This document shows positions 1 to 10,128 of a stretch of 24,427 nt of DNA, in pieces; within the stretch, counting starts at the first letter, position 1; every line of letters begins with the position of its first letter. Source of the stretch: an uncultured Clostridia bacterium (GTDB lineage: Bacteria > Bacillota > Clostridia > UBA1381); the NCBI GenBank assembly GCA_934476675.1, contig CAKSOE010000039.1, forward strand, positions 1-24,427, read 5' to 3'. The translations under genes were made by a program, and so were the position numbers. The notes under the pieces were generated by a model. That model did not search any database, was not told the origin of the DNA, and was given only the letters and a program-made list of their open reading frames with translations.

Positions 1-184
1 GTTAAACGCACAACCTACGAAATTTTCTAACAGTCTTGTACCAAACAGGAGCGTGTGAGTGCGACTGAATAAAACTCCGTATCTTGAATGTGTGCCCTCA
101 TTTGCGTACACCGGTACGCGGCAATCGGTTAAACGCGCAACCTACGAAATTTTCTAACAGTCTTGTACCAAACAGGAGTGTGTG
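1..184. repeat. Direct repeat pair in the upstream spacer
   Basis: Positions 1-57 and 128-184 are near-identical: I count two mismatches, at repeat positions 10 and 52. The period is 127 bases. The first copy begins exactly at the window edge, so it may extend further and more copies may lie upstream. Between the copies is a small hairpin with stem GCGTAC/GTACGC at 104-109 and 114-119. I see no gene anywhere in 1-365. The rest of this spacer (185-365) is AT-rich leader in front of the large surface-protein gene. The repeat belongs to no family I recognise. It could be a dispersed noncoding element or a local duplication. Confidence 0.85.
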
Positions 185-301
185 GAGTATTAAAAATTGA
201 AAATCTTGCATTTTAAACCTTTCAAACAATATAGCAAAACGTAGTTTTGCGCAGCGCAGGTGAAGAAAGCGGCGGCATCAGCTGTAGAATAAGGTGCAAA
301 G

Positions 302-330
302 ATGATAATAAAATTTTTTAGCATTATATT
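302..330 (+). promoter_or_regulatory. Weak candidate promoter of the giant surface-protein gene
   Basis: ATGATA (302-307) and TATATT (325-330) are 17 bases apart. This would place the start of transcription about 30 bases before the ATG at 366. The -35 box matches the consensus at only four of six positions in AT-rich DNA, so this is a tentative assignment. Confidence 0.25.
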
Positions 331-365
331 TTGTGTCTAAGGCACGGAAAGGAACAAAAACAACT

Positions 366-3300
366 ATGAAAAAAAGATTTTTAAGCTTTCTGACAGCGGT
401 AAGCATGATTGTCGGAACAATTCCGATAATGCTGCCAAATACCGCAATTGCAAGCGAAACGGAGCAGAAAAGCAACATTGACCGTTCGGCATACGAGGAA
501 CTGGGCTTTACGGGCTTGGACGCTAAAAACGACAGCAATTCTTTTTTCGGTACGGCGAACACTGTGCTCATGCCGAAAAAGGAGCTTTATTTAAACTACA
601 ACGGAAGCAGCAACTTCGGTCAGCTTTTACGAAGCGGAATAGACCTGTACAAAAGCAACAGTGACCGCAAAGCAACGGGCGCGTATAAAAGATACGGTCA
701 GTATAAAAACGGTGACTGGGCAAATCTTAAAGATGAAAACGGCTACAACTACGGACAGCTCGGCGGAACAGAACCGTACAGTAATATAGAGAGCAAAAAC
801 AAGCACCAGAGAAACGCATATGCCGAATCTGTTGCGTTTAATTCGGGCAGCGGCAGGGAGTCAAATGTTGCAACCGTGTACATAAGGACAAAGGACGGCA
901 ACAGAAGAAATCAAAGAATATCTCTTGAAATAGCCACATTCGGGAACGACGGAAAGAGCAGAAATACGGCATCGTATGTTGTTGAGTACTGCAACGAAAA
1001 TTCCGCATTGAACGAGCAGGGATATTTCTACACAATGGATTATGCGGCTCTGATAGACGTTACCGCAGGCGATTATGACGGAGACGGCATGGACGAAATT
1101 GCGGTATACGGCGCAAACAATAAAGTAATTATCTATAAGTACAGAAATTCAAAATTATACACATGGAAAACCATTAACACATCTGAAATTTCTGCCGACA
1201 GCGGTGTAACGGTATGGGGCGACGGATATCCGGTGCCCAATGTAAAGCGTGCGGCGGTTGTTACGCTTGAATCGTTTGATTTGGACAAAAACAATGCAGA
1301 TGAGCTTGTAATAACCGTTTCAAATCCGCAGGATGCCGATTACAAACATATGAACTACGGTTACATATACAGCTACAATTCGGGCAGCAGACTTGCGCAG
1401 AGCGCAAAAATTCCGCTATATGATGATTCTACGGTTTTGCGTTCCGCAAGCGCTGCGGCGGGCGATTTTGACGGCAGCGGACAGAAGACGCTGGTATTTG
1501 GCGGAAGAGCGTCAAGTACGTCAAATCCGAACTCCATCCGCTCAAACGACAAAATCGCAACCCGTACCGTAACGTATAATCATAATACGAAGTCGTACGA
1601 AGCGAGCAGTATTCAGAAGTATAACGAAAGCTTCAACATTGCAATGATGGCAGACAGAGGTCTGAAATATTATTCGCCGATAGGAATGGCTGCGTTCAAT
1701 ATGTACGGCGAGAAAGATCCGGACGGAAACAGCGGTACAAGATTGTTCCTTTTCGACAGACTTTACAAATATGCAGGCGGAGCGTTCCAGGCTGACGGAA
1801 CAACCATAAACTACGGTTCGGATCAGCGAAATAATGCGAACGAAAAAGAAGACAAGGATCAGATATGGGTATCGAATGTCATTGCCGGCAACTTTACAAA
1901 AAAGGACATCGGCAGAAGAGAACAGCTGATTGCGGTTGTCGGACAGAAACAGAGCGGCGACGACAGATACTGGTTCCAGATTGCCTATATCTGCGCCGAT
2001 AATAACAACAACGTATACAGAAACTGGGAAGGTGTAGTTAACCAGGCAACAAGCTATTACAACAGAACGGATAAATCGAGAGAGGGAGCATATCTGACTA
2101 TAAGCGCACCCGATGTCGATAACGATTCGATGCTTTTGAAATTCAAGGGCAGTGAAACCTATTATTCAAAGCCGGAGGTTCAGGCAATTATGCAGTCTGC
2201 GCCGTATTTTGAAGACGTAGCGGATGTGTATGACAATTATCTGAATAACGGTGCAACATCGTACGGGAAAAGCAAATCGGACACCAAGGGTGTAAGCGCA
2301 AGCATAGAAACCTCGCTCGGCGTATATACCTCGGAGGAGGCGTCCCTGGGCGGTGCGGCAGAATTTGAAGCGTCGGTTGCGGCGGTTGCAAGCTATGAGC
2401 ATCAAACGACATGGACAACGTCAACGGAGGTTGAATATGCCGGAGGAATAGGCGACGATTACGTGGTTATGTATACCGTGCCGTTCCACAGATACGTATA
2501 TGAAGGAAACGACAAAAACGGAAAAACAGTACCTGTTATAATTGAAGAACCCATGACGCCTGCGACCGTTATAGTGACGGTTGATAAATATGACGAAATT
2601 GCGTCGATGTATAACGGACTTGAACCCATACGCGGAAACGTGCTCACAAGCGCCCCTGGAAATCCGATGTCGTATACAACATGGGGCAAAGGCGAGTTTA
2701 AACCTATCGGAGATACACAAATGCTGACGAATGCCGGAAAGGGTAACGGAGCTACCGTAACCGTCAGCCGTACGGACGAAACCGAGCACGAGAACAGCTT
2801 TGCGGTAGGCATTGAAGAAAATCTTAAAGCCGGAGGCGGCGCAGGATTTTTAGGAAACAATGTAAAGGCAGGCGTTGTGCAGTCAATGACTGCATCGGTA
2901 GGCGGAGTATTCAGTAATATGTCGGGAGTGGCATATACGGGAACGGTTGATAATCTGCCGGAGGGAGTATCGGATTTCGGATTTAACTGGCAGCTGGGAT
3001 ATTCCAAGATTAAATTCAATGGCGAGGACGTTATTGTTATCGGTTACAAAACATCAAATGTAAAAAGACCGCCGTCAGCACCGAAGAATGCCGTCATTAC
3101 GGATATAGGAAGAAACTCAATGACTCTTGAGTGGGACGAAACTCCCGAAGCGGCAATTTATGAGCTTTCATTCGTAACGCCGGACGGAGAAGAACTTCCG
3201 CTTGCGAACATTCCGGGAACAATTGCGGAAAATGGTTCGGTATCATATGATGTGAAAAATCTTAACCAGGGAACGTCATATACATTCACGGTAAGAGCCT

Positions 3301-6300
3301 CCGACGCATACGGCGTGCGGAGCTTACCGACGCCGCAGGTGACGGGAACGACTCTTGCGGACGGCGACGGAGAATTTTCGATAGCTGAACAGCCTAAGGA
3401 TGCGGAAACCGCAGCGGGAAAAGATGCGGTGTTCTCGATAAAGGCAATCGGTACATCGACAGAGCCAATTCAGTACCAGTGGTACAGATATGACAGCGAG
3501 GACAGAAGCTGGGAGAAAACAGGCGCAAATTCGAGTGAACTCAGATTTACCGCGACGGAAGAACTGGACGGCAGCAGATATTATTGTACCGTATATCAGG
3601 GAACAAAGGTACTGAAAAGTAAGAGCGTATCTTTAAAAATCGGTCTTTCGGCGAGCAGCACGGCTTTGACTGTTTCAAATGCAGGAAAGAAGCTTAAAAA
3701 CGATGATTTCGTCATGTCTGATTATGAATCCGTAACGAAAAACTCAACGGAACAAAAATCATGGAGAGAGGAAACATATACGGACACTGACGGAAAAGTA
3801 TATAAAAAGCTTGCACAGGGAGAAACCGAAACAGAGGGCGGCGACGGTCAGACGAGCTATACGTATACGGGGCCGTTTGTATGGACATTTACAGATGAAA
3901 ACGGAGAAACATCGTATTATGCCGGAAACAATGCTCCCGATACGGCAAATAAATATGATGTTGTGTCAAGATACACATTCATGAAAGGCGAAGACATCGT
4001 CGAAACGGAAAAAACAGCATCTGATTTCGCTTCACCTGTCACAATAAACGGCAGAGAGTGTGCAAGGGGTTATAAGATAATCTCATCAGAGGATTACATT
4101 TATATATGCGCCTACACAGATGCGGAAAACAACAGTGTGACCGAATACTATAAAAAGAACAGTGAGGGTACGTATGAAGCATATACACTTGATTCACAGA
4201 AGGATTCGGTAAGCATAGACGGAACGGAATATCTGCTCGGTTCCTTTACCGGGGTTAAAAAGGAATACACCGACAGCGTTATTGATGAAGTAACGGAAAA
4301 GAAGTCGGGTGAGGAAATAGTTTTAAGCGCAGAGGTCGAGGAAAGCGCAAAAAAAGCTGTTACGAACGGAAATGTTAATTTCCGTATACTCAATAAATCA
4401 ACGGGTGTAATTGATACGGTAAAGGGCAGCTATGATGGCTCAAAGAAAATCTGGACTGCATCGTATCGTTTCCCGGATGCCGGAATGTATGATATTACGG
4501 CGATATATATGGGTTCGGAAATATTCAGAAGCAGTGTTTCCGACAAAATAACAGTTAACGCATATAAGCCGGAAAGCAGGGAATTAAGCATAAGCGGCGG
4601 TAATATGGTTTACGGCAGCGGTCTTAGTCTTAATCCGGTGATTGTGGAAAAGAATAAAAACACAAGCGTAAGCGGAAAAGCATCATATACGGTTAAAAAG
4701 CTTACGAAAAATTCAAAAAATCAGGACGAGTGGCAGGATTGCGGCAGCGGTTTGATTTCGGGCGATATGTTTGTACCGGACGAAACCGGAAAATACAGCA
4801 TCAGCGCCGAAACCAACGATGGCACAGGCAAGCTTGGGGCAACTACTACGGTAGAAGTTACACCGAGAACCGTTACCGTAAGACCGAACGATGCGGCAGG
4901 CAATCTGAACGAGGACAGAGCGGCAAGAGAGGGAAAAGTCAGCGTAAACATAGACGGTATGCCATCGAATGACGAAGCGGCTTTGCGCAGTATGATTAAG
5001 GTTAAGAGTGATGCGTTTACCGCAAGAACAAAGGGCGAATACCCGATAGAAGTAACGGTTGATACCCCGTCAGCATTCAGCAGCAAGTATTCAATCGTAA
5101 CGTTAAAGGGTACATACAGCCTTACACAGGATACCGTTACCGTAAAAGCAAAAGCAAAAGCTAACGGTTCAATCCTTATAACATATGTTACCGATAAATA
5201 TAATCAGTCGGGAGACATTACAGGCAAAAGCGCGCCGCTCAGCATCGAAAGCGGAACGCAGATTCCAAAGGGTGCGGACGTTACATTCTCCGCACAGCCC
5301 ATACCGGGATTTGGCGTTGCTTCCTGGACTGTACCGGACGGCATGACAAATCCGGGCAAGGACAGCTCATTTACGATTACGAATATAGATAAAAATGTAG
5401 ATGTAAGCGTAAGCTTTGCATATTCGCTCAATCAAATCAGCTTTACGGCGGCGGACGAGGACGGCAGACCTGTTCCCGAAAGCGCGGGCCGTGTTGTCGG
5501 TGCGTATGAGGACGGCAGAAACTTTAATTCCGGCGATACGCTGTCAATGGGCAAAAAAGTAACGCTGACGGCACAGCCGGGCGAGGGATATGTTCTTTGC
5601 GGCTGGCAGAAACTAAACAGTGAAAACGGCGGCTGGGAATATATCAAATCCGAAAACGGAAAGGATAACGACACAGGACTGACGCAAACTGTTTCGAATG
5701 TGACAAGTCCCGAATCATACCGTGCGCTGTTTGCACAAAAGGAGCAAAAGACTGTTTCCTTTGCGGTTGTTGACAGCAGCGGCAAACCGATTACAAGCGC
5801 AGAGGTTTACGTTAACGGCGTTAAAGCAGCGGAGGGCGCAGACGGAAAGCTTGTTTATACGGCATATAAGCATGAAAAGCTTGATATTGAAGTAAAAACG
5901 CCCGATACCGTGCTGATAAATTACTGGGAAACAGGCAATGAAACGGCGGCAGGAAAAACAAATAAATATACGCTGTATGACTTAAAAGACGATGCGGCTT
6001 ATACAATTTACTGCACAATCCCGAACACAAGGGAAATAACCTACGGTGCGGTCATGACTGACGGCAGCACACCGGCGTGGACGCATGAATATATTATTGC
6101 AAAGCGCACAGGCGGAGATAAGCTAACGAATCCCGCAACACAGCCGCAGGGTGTTCAGCTTGAATTTACGGCAGTTCCGGCAGACGGATACCGCGTAAAA
6201 GAATGGACGCTTAACGGAACGGTTGTTTTGGGTGCGGATCAGAATAGTTATATTTTGACGGTAGATGATTCTGCGGCGGTAAATGTAGTGTTTGAAAAGA

Positions 6301-9300
6301 AACCAACCGTAAAAATGATTTTTGACGGCAGCATGGGAAATGTCAGCGCGGATTCCGATAATAAACCCGTTGTAAAGGAATATGTGGAATTTGGCAGCAA
6401 TGTAGTATTCACAATAGAGCCGTCGAAAGGCTATGTTATTGATACTGCGCTGCTTAACGGAAATGCGGCAGAGCTTACATCGGGAACAAGTAATACGGAT
6501 AAGCGTTTTATCACAGTTGAAAATGTAAATTCGGATCAGACGCTTACCGTTACATTCAAGCATAAGCCGATTATAACGGTAAACGGCGGCAGATTTACCC
6601 TAACGGGAACCTCCGACTTTACCGAAAAAGAAATTTCAAGCGGAGCTTATGTTGACTTCGGCAGCGATGCAAAGCTTACAGCAGTACCGGACAGCGGATA
6701 TGTTGTCGATACGGTCAAGGTAAACGGAGCGGCAGTCGGATTTGACGTAAAAGAAAACAGTGATGAGATAAGCGCGGAGATTAAAAACATAAACGCAGAT
6801 AAAGCTGTTGAAATAACCTATAAGAAAAAGCCTGTCATATCGATAGTTACGGGTGCGGGCGGCAGTCTTGAAGCAAACGGAACAGCGGATTTTGCGGCAA
6901 AGAATATTTCAAACGGAGATTATGTTGATTTCGGTTCGGATATTGCTCTTGCCGTCACACCGGATTACGGATATGTTGTTGACAGCATAAAGGCGGACGG
7001 AGCAGCGGTAAGCTTTAACGTACCGGAAAACAGCGACAATATCAGCGTGACAATTCCGGCGGTAAATGCAGACAAGAGCATTGAAGTAACGTTCAGGGCG
7101 CTTGAAAAATATACCGTAAGCTTTGAGGTTATCAATACCGAAGCCGGAGCGGCAGGAGCGGCTCACGGAACAATGACGGTGAATACCTCACGCAAGGATA
7201 TGGACAGCTATAAAACGGAGGAAAAGAACTCCGTAAGCGGCACGGCAGAAGTATATGAGGGCGGCAGCATAGTGTTTAATGCGGTTGCGGATACGGATTA
7301 CCGTGTAAGAGAATGGACTGTTGACAATGCGGTAAGCAGTTCAAAGAGCAGAACGCTTACGCTTACGTCAGACGAGGTCGGCGCACTTGCGGATAAAACC
7401 GTAAAAGTGCAGTTTGAGGAAGGCAAGGGCAGACTGACAATAATTCAGCCGAGCAACGGAGTTATTTCGGCAATGGTTGCCGATACCGAATTTACAAGCG
7501 GCGGTACGCCCGAAATCGGAGCAGAGGTTGAATTTACACTCACTCCCAATGCACACTTCGTATTAAAGAGATGGCTGCTTGACGGAGCAGAGGTGCAGAA
7601 TGCCAACGATTTACGGTATATCTACACTGCAGACGGCAGCGATGCGGCTGTTTCAGCGGAATTGGAGAAAGAAAAGCTCAATGTAACGGCAGCGGCGGAG
7701 GAAAACGGTACGGTAAGCGGACTTCCCGAAACCGTAAGACACGGCACGGAAATCACCCTGACAGCAACACCGAAACCGGGTTATGAGTTTGAGGGCTGGT
7801 ATGTAAACGGTACAAAGCTTGACGGAGCAGGTGCGGTTTATACCTTTACTGCCGAGGAAAGTGCGGATTATATCGCTAAATTTACGGTAAAAGAGGGAAA
7901 AACCGTCACATATTCGGTAAATAACGAAGAATTCGGCACGATTTCGGCATTGGCTGATGGCAAAGCATTTGCAAGCGGCGATAAAGTAAGTGCGGCAAAG
8001 AAAATAAACTTTACGGTAACTCCGAATGACGGATACAGAGTTAAGGAATGGATAGGACTTCCGTCAGACGCGGTTATCGGTGCGGATAATCTGAGCGCCG
8101 AAATTGCGGCTCTTGACAGTGACGCAGAGGTTACGGCGGTTCTGGAGGAAATTCCGACTTACAGCATAACGCTGCTTAACACCGAAAACGGCAAACTTAC
8201 GGCAGAAGTAAACGGTGCGGCGGCAGATACGGTGCGCGAGGGCACGGAGGTTACGTTTACGGCTGTACCGGACACAGGATATATGTTCAGTAAATGGACA
8301 AATGATGCGGACGGTATGCAGACAGCGTCGTTTAAACTTAATGTAACCAAGAATATGACGGTCGGTGCGGAATTTATTCCGGCATCATACTATGACGTTA
8401 AATACGAGGTGTTAAGCGGAACAACAGGCGGAACAGCCAGCGGAAAAGCTGATGAAACCGATATTACATCGGGTATTGTGGTACGCCATGCAAAGGGAAG
8501 CAAGCTTGTATTTACGGCTGTTCCGGAACAGAACAAAATGGTTAAGGAATGGCGTATTAACGGTGAGGTTTCAGGCGAACTGTCAAACAGGCTGGAATTT
8601 AATCTCGAACAGAATACCGAAGTGACGGTTGAATTTGAGGATTTGCAGCTGTGGAAGATTGCAGACGATGTACCGGGTGAATACAGCCTTACGGATATTG
8701 TAAGAACACCGTCTGACTACGGCACTGACAGTGACAGAACGATAAGAAACGGCGGTACGGCTGAATTTAAGGTAGCTGCGGCAGCAGGAAAGACCGTAAC
8801 GGGCGTTGAAATTGCCGATGATACGGCAAATACCGTTGAAATCAGCAGAAATACTGACGGAACTTACAGTGTTAAGCTTACGGGAATTAAGAAAGATGTG
8901 ACGCTTTCGGTACAGACCGAGAACGGAATACCTCTTACCATAGAAAATGCCGAAAACGGAACAATCGCGGTAAAGAGAGAAAATACGGAGCTTGCAAGCG
9001 GAGCAGTTGTAAGAGCGGGAGATATTCTTACCGTTACGGCGTCTCCGGCAAAGAATTATAAAGTATCTGCGGTTAAGGTAAACGGAAACATATTAAGCGG
9101 CGGCAGCTATACCGTATCGGATACCGATACGTCGGTAGTTATTTCGGCAGAGTTTACGTACAGCGGCGGCAGCAGCACCGGCGGCGGTGGCGGCGGTGGT
9201 TCGTCGAGCGTGACCGTAAGCTTTGAAAGTAACGGCGGCAGCAAGGTTGACAGCATTATAGCAAACAGAAACGACGTAATTGCAGAACCGTCAGCTCCGG

Positions 9301-9995
9301 CAAAGGTAGGCTTTGACTTTGCAGGCTGGTATACCGATAAGGAACTGAACAATAAATATGACTTTGCACAAAAGGTAACAAAGAGCTTTACTCTTTATGC
9401 AAAATGGCTGGAAAAGCAGTCCGGTGATAATGAACGGAAGAATCCGTTTACTGATGTTCACGAGGACGAATGGTTCTATGATGATGTGGAATATGTATTC
9501 AGCAATAACCTCATGAACGGAATAACCGATACGACATTTGACCCGAACGGTCTTATAACACGCGCTATGCTTGTAACGATTTTGTGGAGAGCAGAGGGCG
9601 GAAAGCAGGTAAATTATGCAATGACGTTTGAAGATGTTGACTTAGACGGATATTATGCCGAAGCGGTACGCTGGGCGGCAAGCGAGAATATCGTAAAGGG
9701 ATATTCCGATACCGAATTTATGCCCGACAGAAATGTCACTCGTGAGCAGATTGCGGCAATTATGCACAGATATGCGGCATATAAGGGATATGATGTGTCG
9801 GTGGGAGAAAATACAAATATTCTCTCTTACAGCGATTACAGCGATATTTCGGGATATGCGGTTGAATCTGTTCAGTATGCGGTAGGAGCAGGCTTGATGC
9901 ATGGTAAAACAGAAAATACAATCAATCCGGCGGATAACGCAACAAGAGCGGAAATAGCGGCAATTATTCAGAGATTTAACAAGATAAACAAATAA
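366..9995 (+). CDS. Giant multidomain SLH-anchored surface protein
   Basis: This is an exported cell-surface protein of about 3209 residues. I chose the ATG at 366 because GGAAAGGA lies 12 bases upstream and the product then begins with a typical signal peptide (MKKRF, hydrophobic core, AIA cleavage motif near residue 29). An in-frame GTG at 333 would add 11 polar residues. Three FG-GAP/VCBS-like segments with Asp-rich loops (for example DYDGDGMDE) lie near residues 231, 301 and 361. Residues about 644-865 are rich in Ser, Thr, Ala and Gly in alternating patterns. An FnIII domain follows (about 902-998), then an Ig-like domain with Trp and Cys (about 1003-1096), and further Ig/MBG-like modules up to 1590. 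About 15 InlB-B-like repeats follow (1593-2933), then a Gly/Ser linker, one Flg_new/InlB B repeat (about 2949-3017) and three SLH domains (about 3024-3209). SLH domains bind pyruvylated secondary cell-wall polymer. The ligand and role are unknown; adhesin, glycan-binding protein and toxin-like effector are all possible. Confidence 0.9.
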   Translation: MKKRFLSFLTAVSMIVGTIPIMLPNTAIASETEQKSNIDRSAYEELGFTGLDAKNDSNSFFGTANTVLMPKKELYLNYNGSSNFGQLLRSGIDLYKSNSDRKATGAYKRYGQYKNGDWANLKDENGYNYGQLGGTEPYSNIESKNKHQRNAYAESVAFNSGSGRESNVATVYIRTKDGNRRNQRISLEIATFGNDGKSRNTASYVVEYCNENSALNEQGYFYTMDYAALIDVTAGDYDGDGMDEIAVYGANNKVIIYKYRNSKLYTWKTINTSEISADSGVTVWGDGYPVPNVKRAAVVTLESFDLDKNNADELVITVSNPQDADYKHMNYGYIYSYNSGSRLAQSAKIPLYDDSTVLRSASAAAGDFDGSGQKTLVFGGRASSTSNPNSIRSNDKIATRTVTYNHNTKSYEASSIQKYNESFNIAMMADRGLKYYSPIGMAAFNMYGEKDPDGNSGTRLFLFDRLYKYAGGAFQADGTTINYGSDQRNNANEKEDKDQIWVSNVIAGNFTKKDIGRREQLIAVVGQKQSGDDRYWFQIAYICADNNNNVYRNWEGVVNQATSYYNRTDKSREGAYLTISAPDVDNDSMLLKFKGSETYYSKPEVQAIMQSAPYFEDVADVYDNYLNNGATSYGKSKSDTKGVSASIETSLGVYTSEEASLGGAAEFEASVAAVASYEHQTTWTTSTEVEYAGGIGDDYVVMYTVPFHRYVYEGNDKNGKTVPVIIEEPMTPATVIVTVDKYDEIASMYNGLEPIRGNVLTSAPGNPMSYTTWGKGEFKPIGDTQMLTNAGKGNGATVTVSRTDETEHENSFAVGIEENLKAGGGAGFLGNNVKAGVVQSMTASVGGVFSNMSGVAYTGTVDNLPEGVSDFGFNWQLGYSKIKFNGEDVIVIGYKTSNVKRPPSAPKNAVITDIGRNSMTLEWDETPEAAIYELSFVTPDGEELPLANIPGTIAENGSVSYDVKNLNQGTSYTFTVRASDAYGVRSLPTPQVTGTTLADGDGEFSIAEQPKDAETAAGKDAVFSIKAIGTSTEPIQYQWYRYDSEDRSWEKTGANSSELRFTATEELDGSRYYCTVYQGTKVLKSKSVSLKIGLSASSTALTVSNAGKKLKNDDFVMSDYESVTKNSTEQKSWREETYTDTDGKVYKKLAQGETETEGGDGQTSYTYTGPFVWTFTDENGETSYYAGNNAPDTANKYDVVSRYTFMKGEDIVETEKTASDFASPVTINGRECARGYKIISSEDYIYICAYTDAENNSVTEYYKKNSEGTYEAYTLDSQKDSVSIDGTEYLLGSFTGVKKEYTDSVIDEVTEKKSGEEIVLSAEVEESAKKAVTNGNVNFRILNKSTGVIDTVKGSYDGSKKIWTASYRFPDAGMYDITAIYMGSEIFRSSVSDKITVNAYKPESRELSISGGNMVYGSGLSLNPVIVEKNKNTSVSGKASYTVKKLTKNSKNQDEWQDCGSGLISGDMFVPDETGKYSISAETNDGTGKLGATTTVEVTPRTVTVRPNDAAGNLNEDRAAREGKVSVNIDGMPSNDEAALRSMIKVKSDAFTARTKGEYPIEVTVDTPSAFSSKYSIVTLKGTYSLTQDTVTVKAKAKANGSILITYVTDKYNQSGDITGKSAPLSIESGTQIPKGADVTFSAQPIPGFGVASWTVPDGMTNPGKDSSFTITNIDKNVDVSVSFAYSLNQISFTAADEDGRPVPESAGRVVGAYEDGRNFNSGDTLSMGKKVTLTAQPGEGYVLCGWQKLNSENGGWEYIKSENGKDNDTGLTQTVSNVTSPESYRALFAQKEQKTVSFAVVDSSGKPITSAEVYVNGVKAAEGADGKLVYTAYKHEKLDIEVKTPDTVLINYWETGNETAAGKTNKYTLYDLKDDAAYTIYCTIPNTREITYGAVMTDGSTPAWTHEYIIAKRTGGDKLTNPATQPQGVQLEFTAVPADGYRVKEWTLNGTVVLGADQNSYILTVDDSAAVNVVFEKKPTVKMIFDGSMGNVSADSDNKPVVKEYVEFGSNVVFTIEPSKGYVIDTALLNGNAAELTSGTSNTDKRFITVENVNSDQTLTVTFKHKPIITVNGGRFTLTGTSDFTEKEISSGAYVDFGSDAKLTAVPDSGYVVDTVKVNGAAVGFDVKENSDEISAEIKNINADKAVEITYKKKPVISIVTGAGGSLEANGTADFAAKNISNGDYVDFGSDIALAVTPDYGYVVDSIKADGAAVSFNVPENSDNISVTIPAVNADKSIEVTFRALEKYTVSFEVINTEAGAAGAAHGTMTVNTSRKDMDSYKTEEKNSVSGTAEVYEGGSIVFNAVADTDYRVREWTVDNAVSSSKSRTLTLTSDEVGALADKTVKVQFEEGKGRLTIIQPSNGVISAMVADTEFTSGGTPEIGAEVEFTLTPNAHFVLKRWLLDGAEVQNANDLRYIYTADGSDAAVSAELEKEKLNVTAAAEENGTVSGLPETVRHGTEITLTATPKPGYEFEGWYVNGTKLDGAGAVYTFTAEESADYIAKFTVKEGKTVTYSVNNEEFGTISALADGKAFASGDKVSAAKKINFTVTPNDGYRVKEWIGLPSDAVIGADNLSAEIAALDSDAEVTAVLEEIPTYSITLLNTENGKLTAEVNGAAADTVREGTEVTFTAVPDTGYMFSKWTNDADGMQTASFKLNVTKNMTVGAEFIPASYYDVKYEVLSGTTGGTASGKADETDITSGIVVRHAKGSKLVFTAVPEQNKMVKEWRINGEVSGELSNRLEFNLEQNTEVTVEFEDLQLWKIADDVPGEYSLTDIVRTPSDYGTDSDRTIRNGGTAEFKVAAAAGKTVTGVEIADDTANTVEISRNTDGTYSVKLTGIKKDVTLSVQTENGIPLTIENAENGTIAVKRENTELASGAVVRAGDILTVTASPAKNYKVSAVKVNGNILSGGSYTVSDTDTSVVISAEFTYSGGSSTGGGGGGGSSSVTVSFESNGGSKVDSIIANRNDVIAEPSAPAKVGFDFAGWYTDKELNNKYDFAQKVTKSFTLYAKWLEKQSGDNERKNPFTDVHEDEWFYDDVEYVFSNNLMNGITDTTFDPNGLITRAMLVTILWRAEGGKQVNYAMTFEDVDLDGYYAEAVRWAASENIVKGYSDTEFMPDRNVTREQIAAIMHRYAAYKGYDVSVGENTNILSYSDYSDISGYAVESVQYAVGAGLMHGKTENTINPADNATRAEIAAIIQRFNKINK
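5143..9165 (+). repeat. Array of about 15 InlB-B-like modules inside the giant protein
   Basis: I counted about 15 consecutive modules of 75-107 residues. Most carry the core pattern of a Gly or charged turn, then (F/L)T(A/V)xP, then xGYxVxxW or a variant, then a terminal VxVxF strand. Examples are FTAVPADGYRVKEWTLNG, LTATPKPGYEFEGWYVNG and FTVTPNDGYRVKEWIG. This resembles the divergent InlB B-repeat family (Flg_new_2-like), which forms small beta-grasp-like stalk modules. Three modules at 6301-7106 share a YV(E/D)FGS signature instead of the Trp turn and form a subfamily. The array most likely serves as a rigid stalk that lifts the N-terminal domains off the wall. Confidence 0.8.
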
Positions 9996-10007
9996 CAGTT
10001 ATCGGCA

Positions 10008-10053
10008 AAAACGGCGGTGCGGCTTAGCGCACCGCCGTTTTGAAGCTTTTTTT
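10008..10053 (+). terminator. Intrinsic terminator after the giant gene
   Basis: AAAACGGCGGTGCG (10008-10021) pairs perfectly with CGCACCGCCGTTTT (10028-10041) across a 6-base loop. A T-run follows at 10047-10053. The 14-bp GC-rich stem ends the surface-protein transcript before the next promoter. Confidence 0.92.
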
Positions 10054-10062
10054 GCAAAATTC

Positions 10063-10091
10063 TTGTAAAATAATTATCGGTGTGCTATAAT
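10063..10091 (+). promoter_or_regulatory. Promoter of the rnhB operon
   Basis: TTGTAA (10063-10068) and a perfect TATAAT (10086-10091) are separated by 17 bases, with an extended TGC just before the -10 box. Transcription would begin near 10098, about 30 bases before the chosen rnhB start. I see no internal terminator in the six downstream genes, so this promoter may serve all of them. Confidence 0.75.
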
Positions 10092-10128
10092 ATTATTTGA
10101 CATTAGAATAATGATAGGCGGAAGAAAA

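Noticed and set aside
104..119. Hairpin GCGTAC/GTACGC as a terminator
   Set aside because: The stem has only six pairs and no T-run follows; it may be just part of the repeat unit.
1..184. CRISPR array
   Set aside because: Only two 57-base copies, spaced by 70 bases with no further units and no cas genes.
333..365. GTG at 333 as the start of the giant protein
   Set aside because: The ATG at 366 has GGAAAGGA upstream and gives a normal signal peptide starting MKKRF; the GTG would lie next to the candidate -10 box.
2459..3019. A 186-codon open frame on the minus strand inside the giant gene, and many similar ones along it
   Set aside because: There is no ribosome site or recognisable domain, and the products look like low-complexity antisense of a codon-biased gene. 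The plus-strand protein has clear domains throughout.
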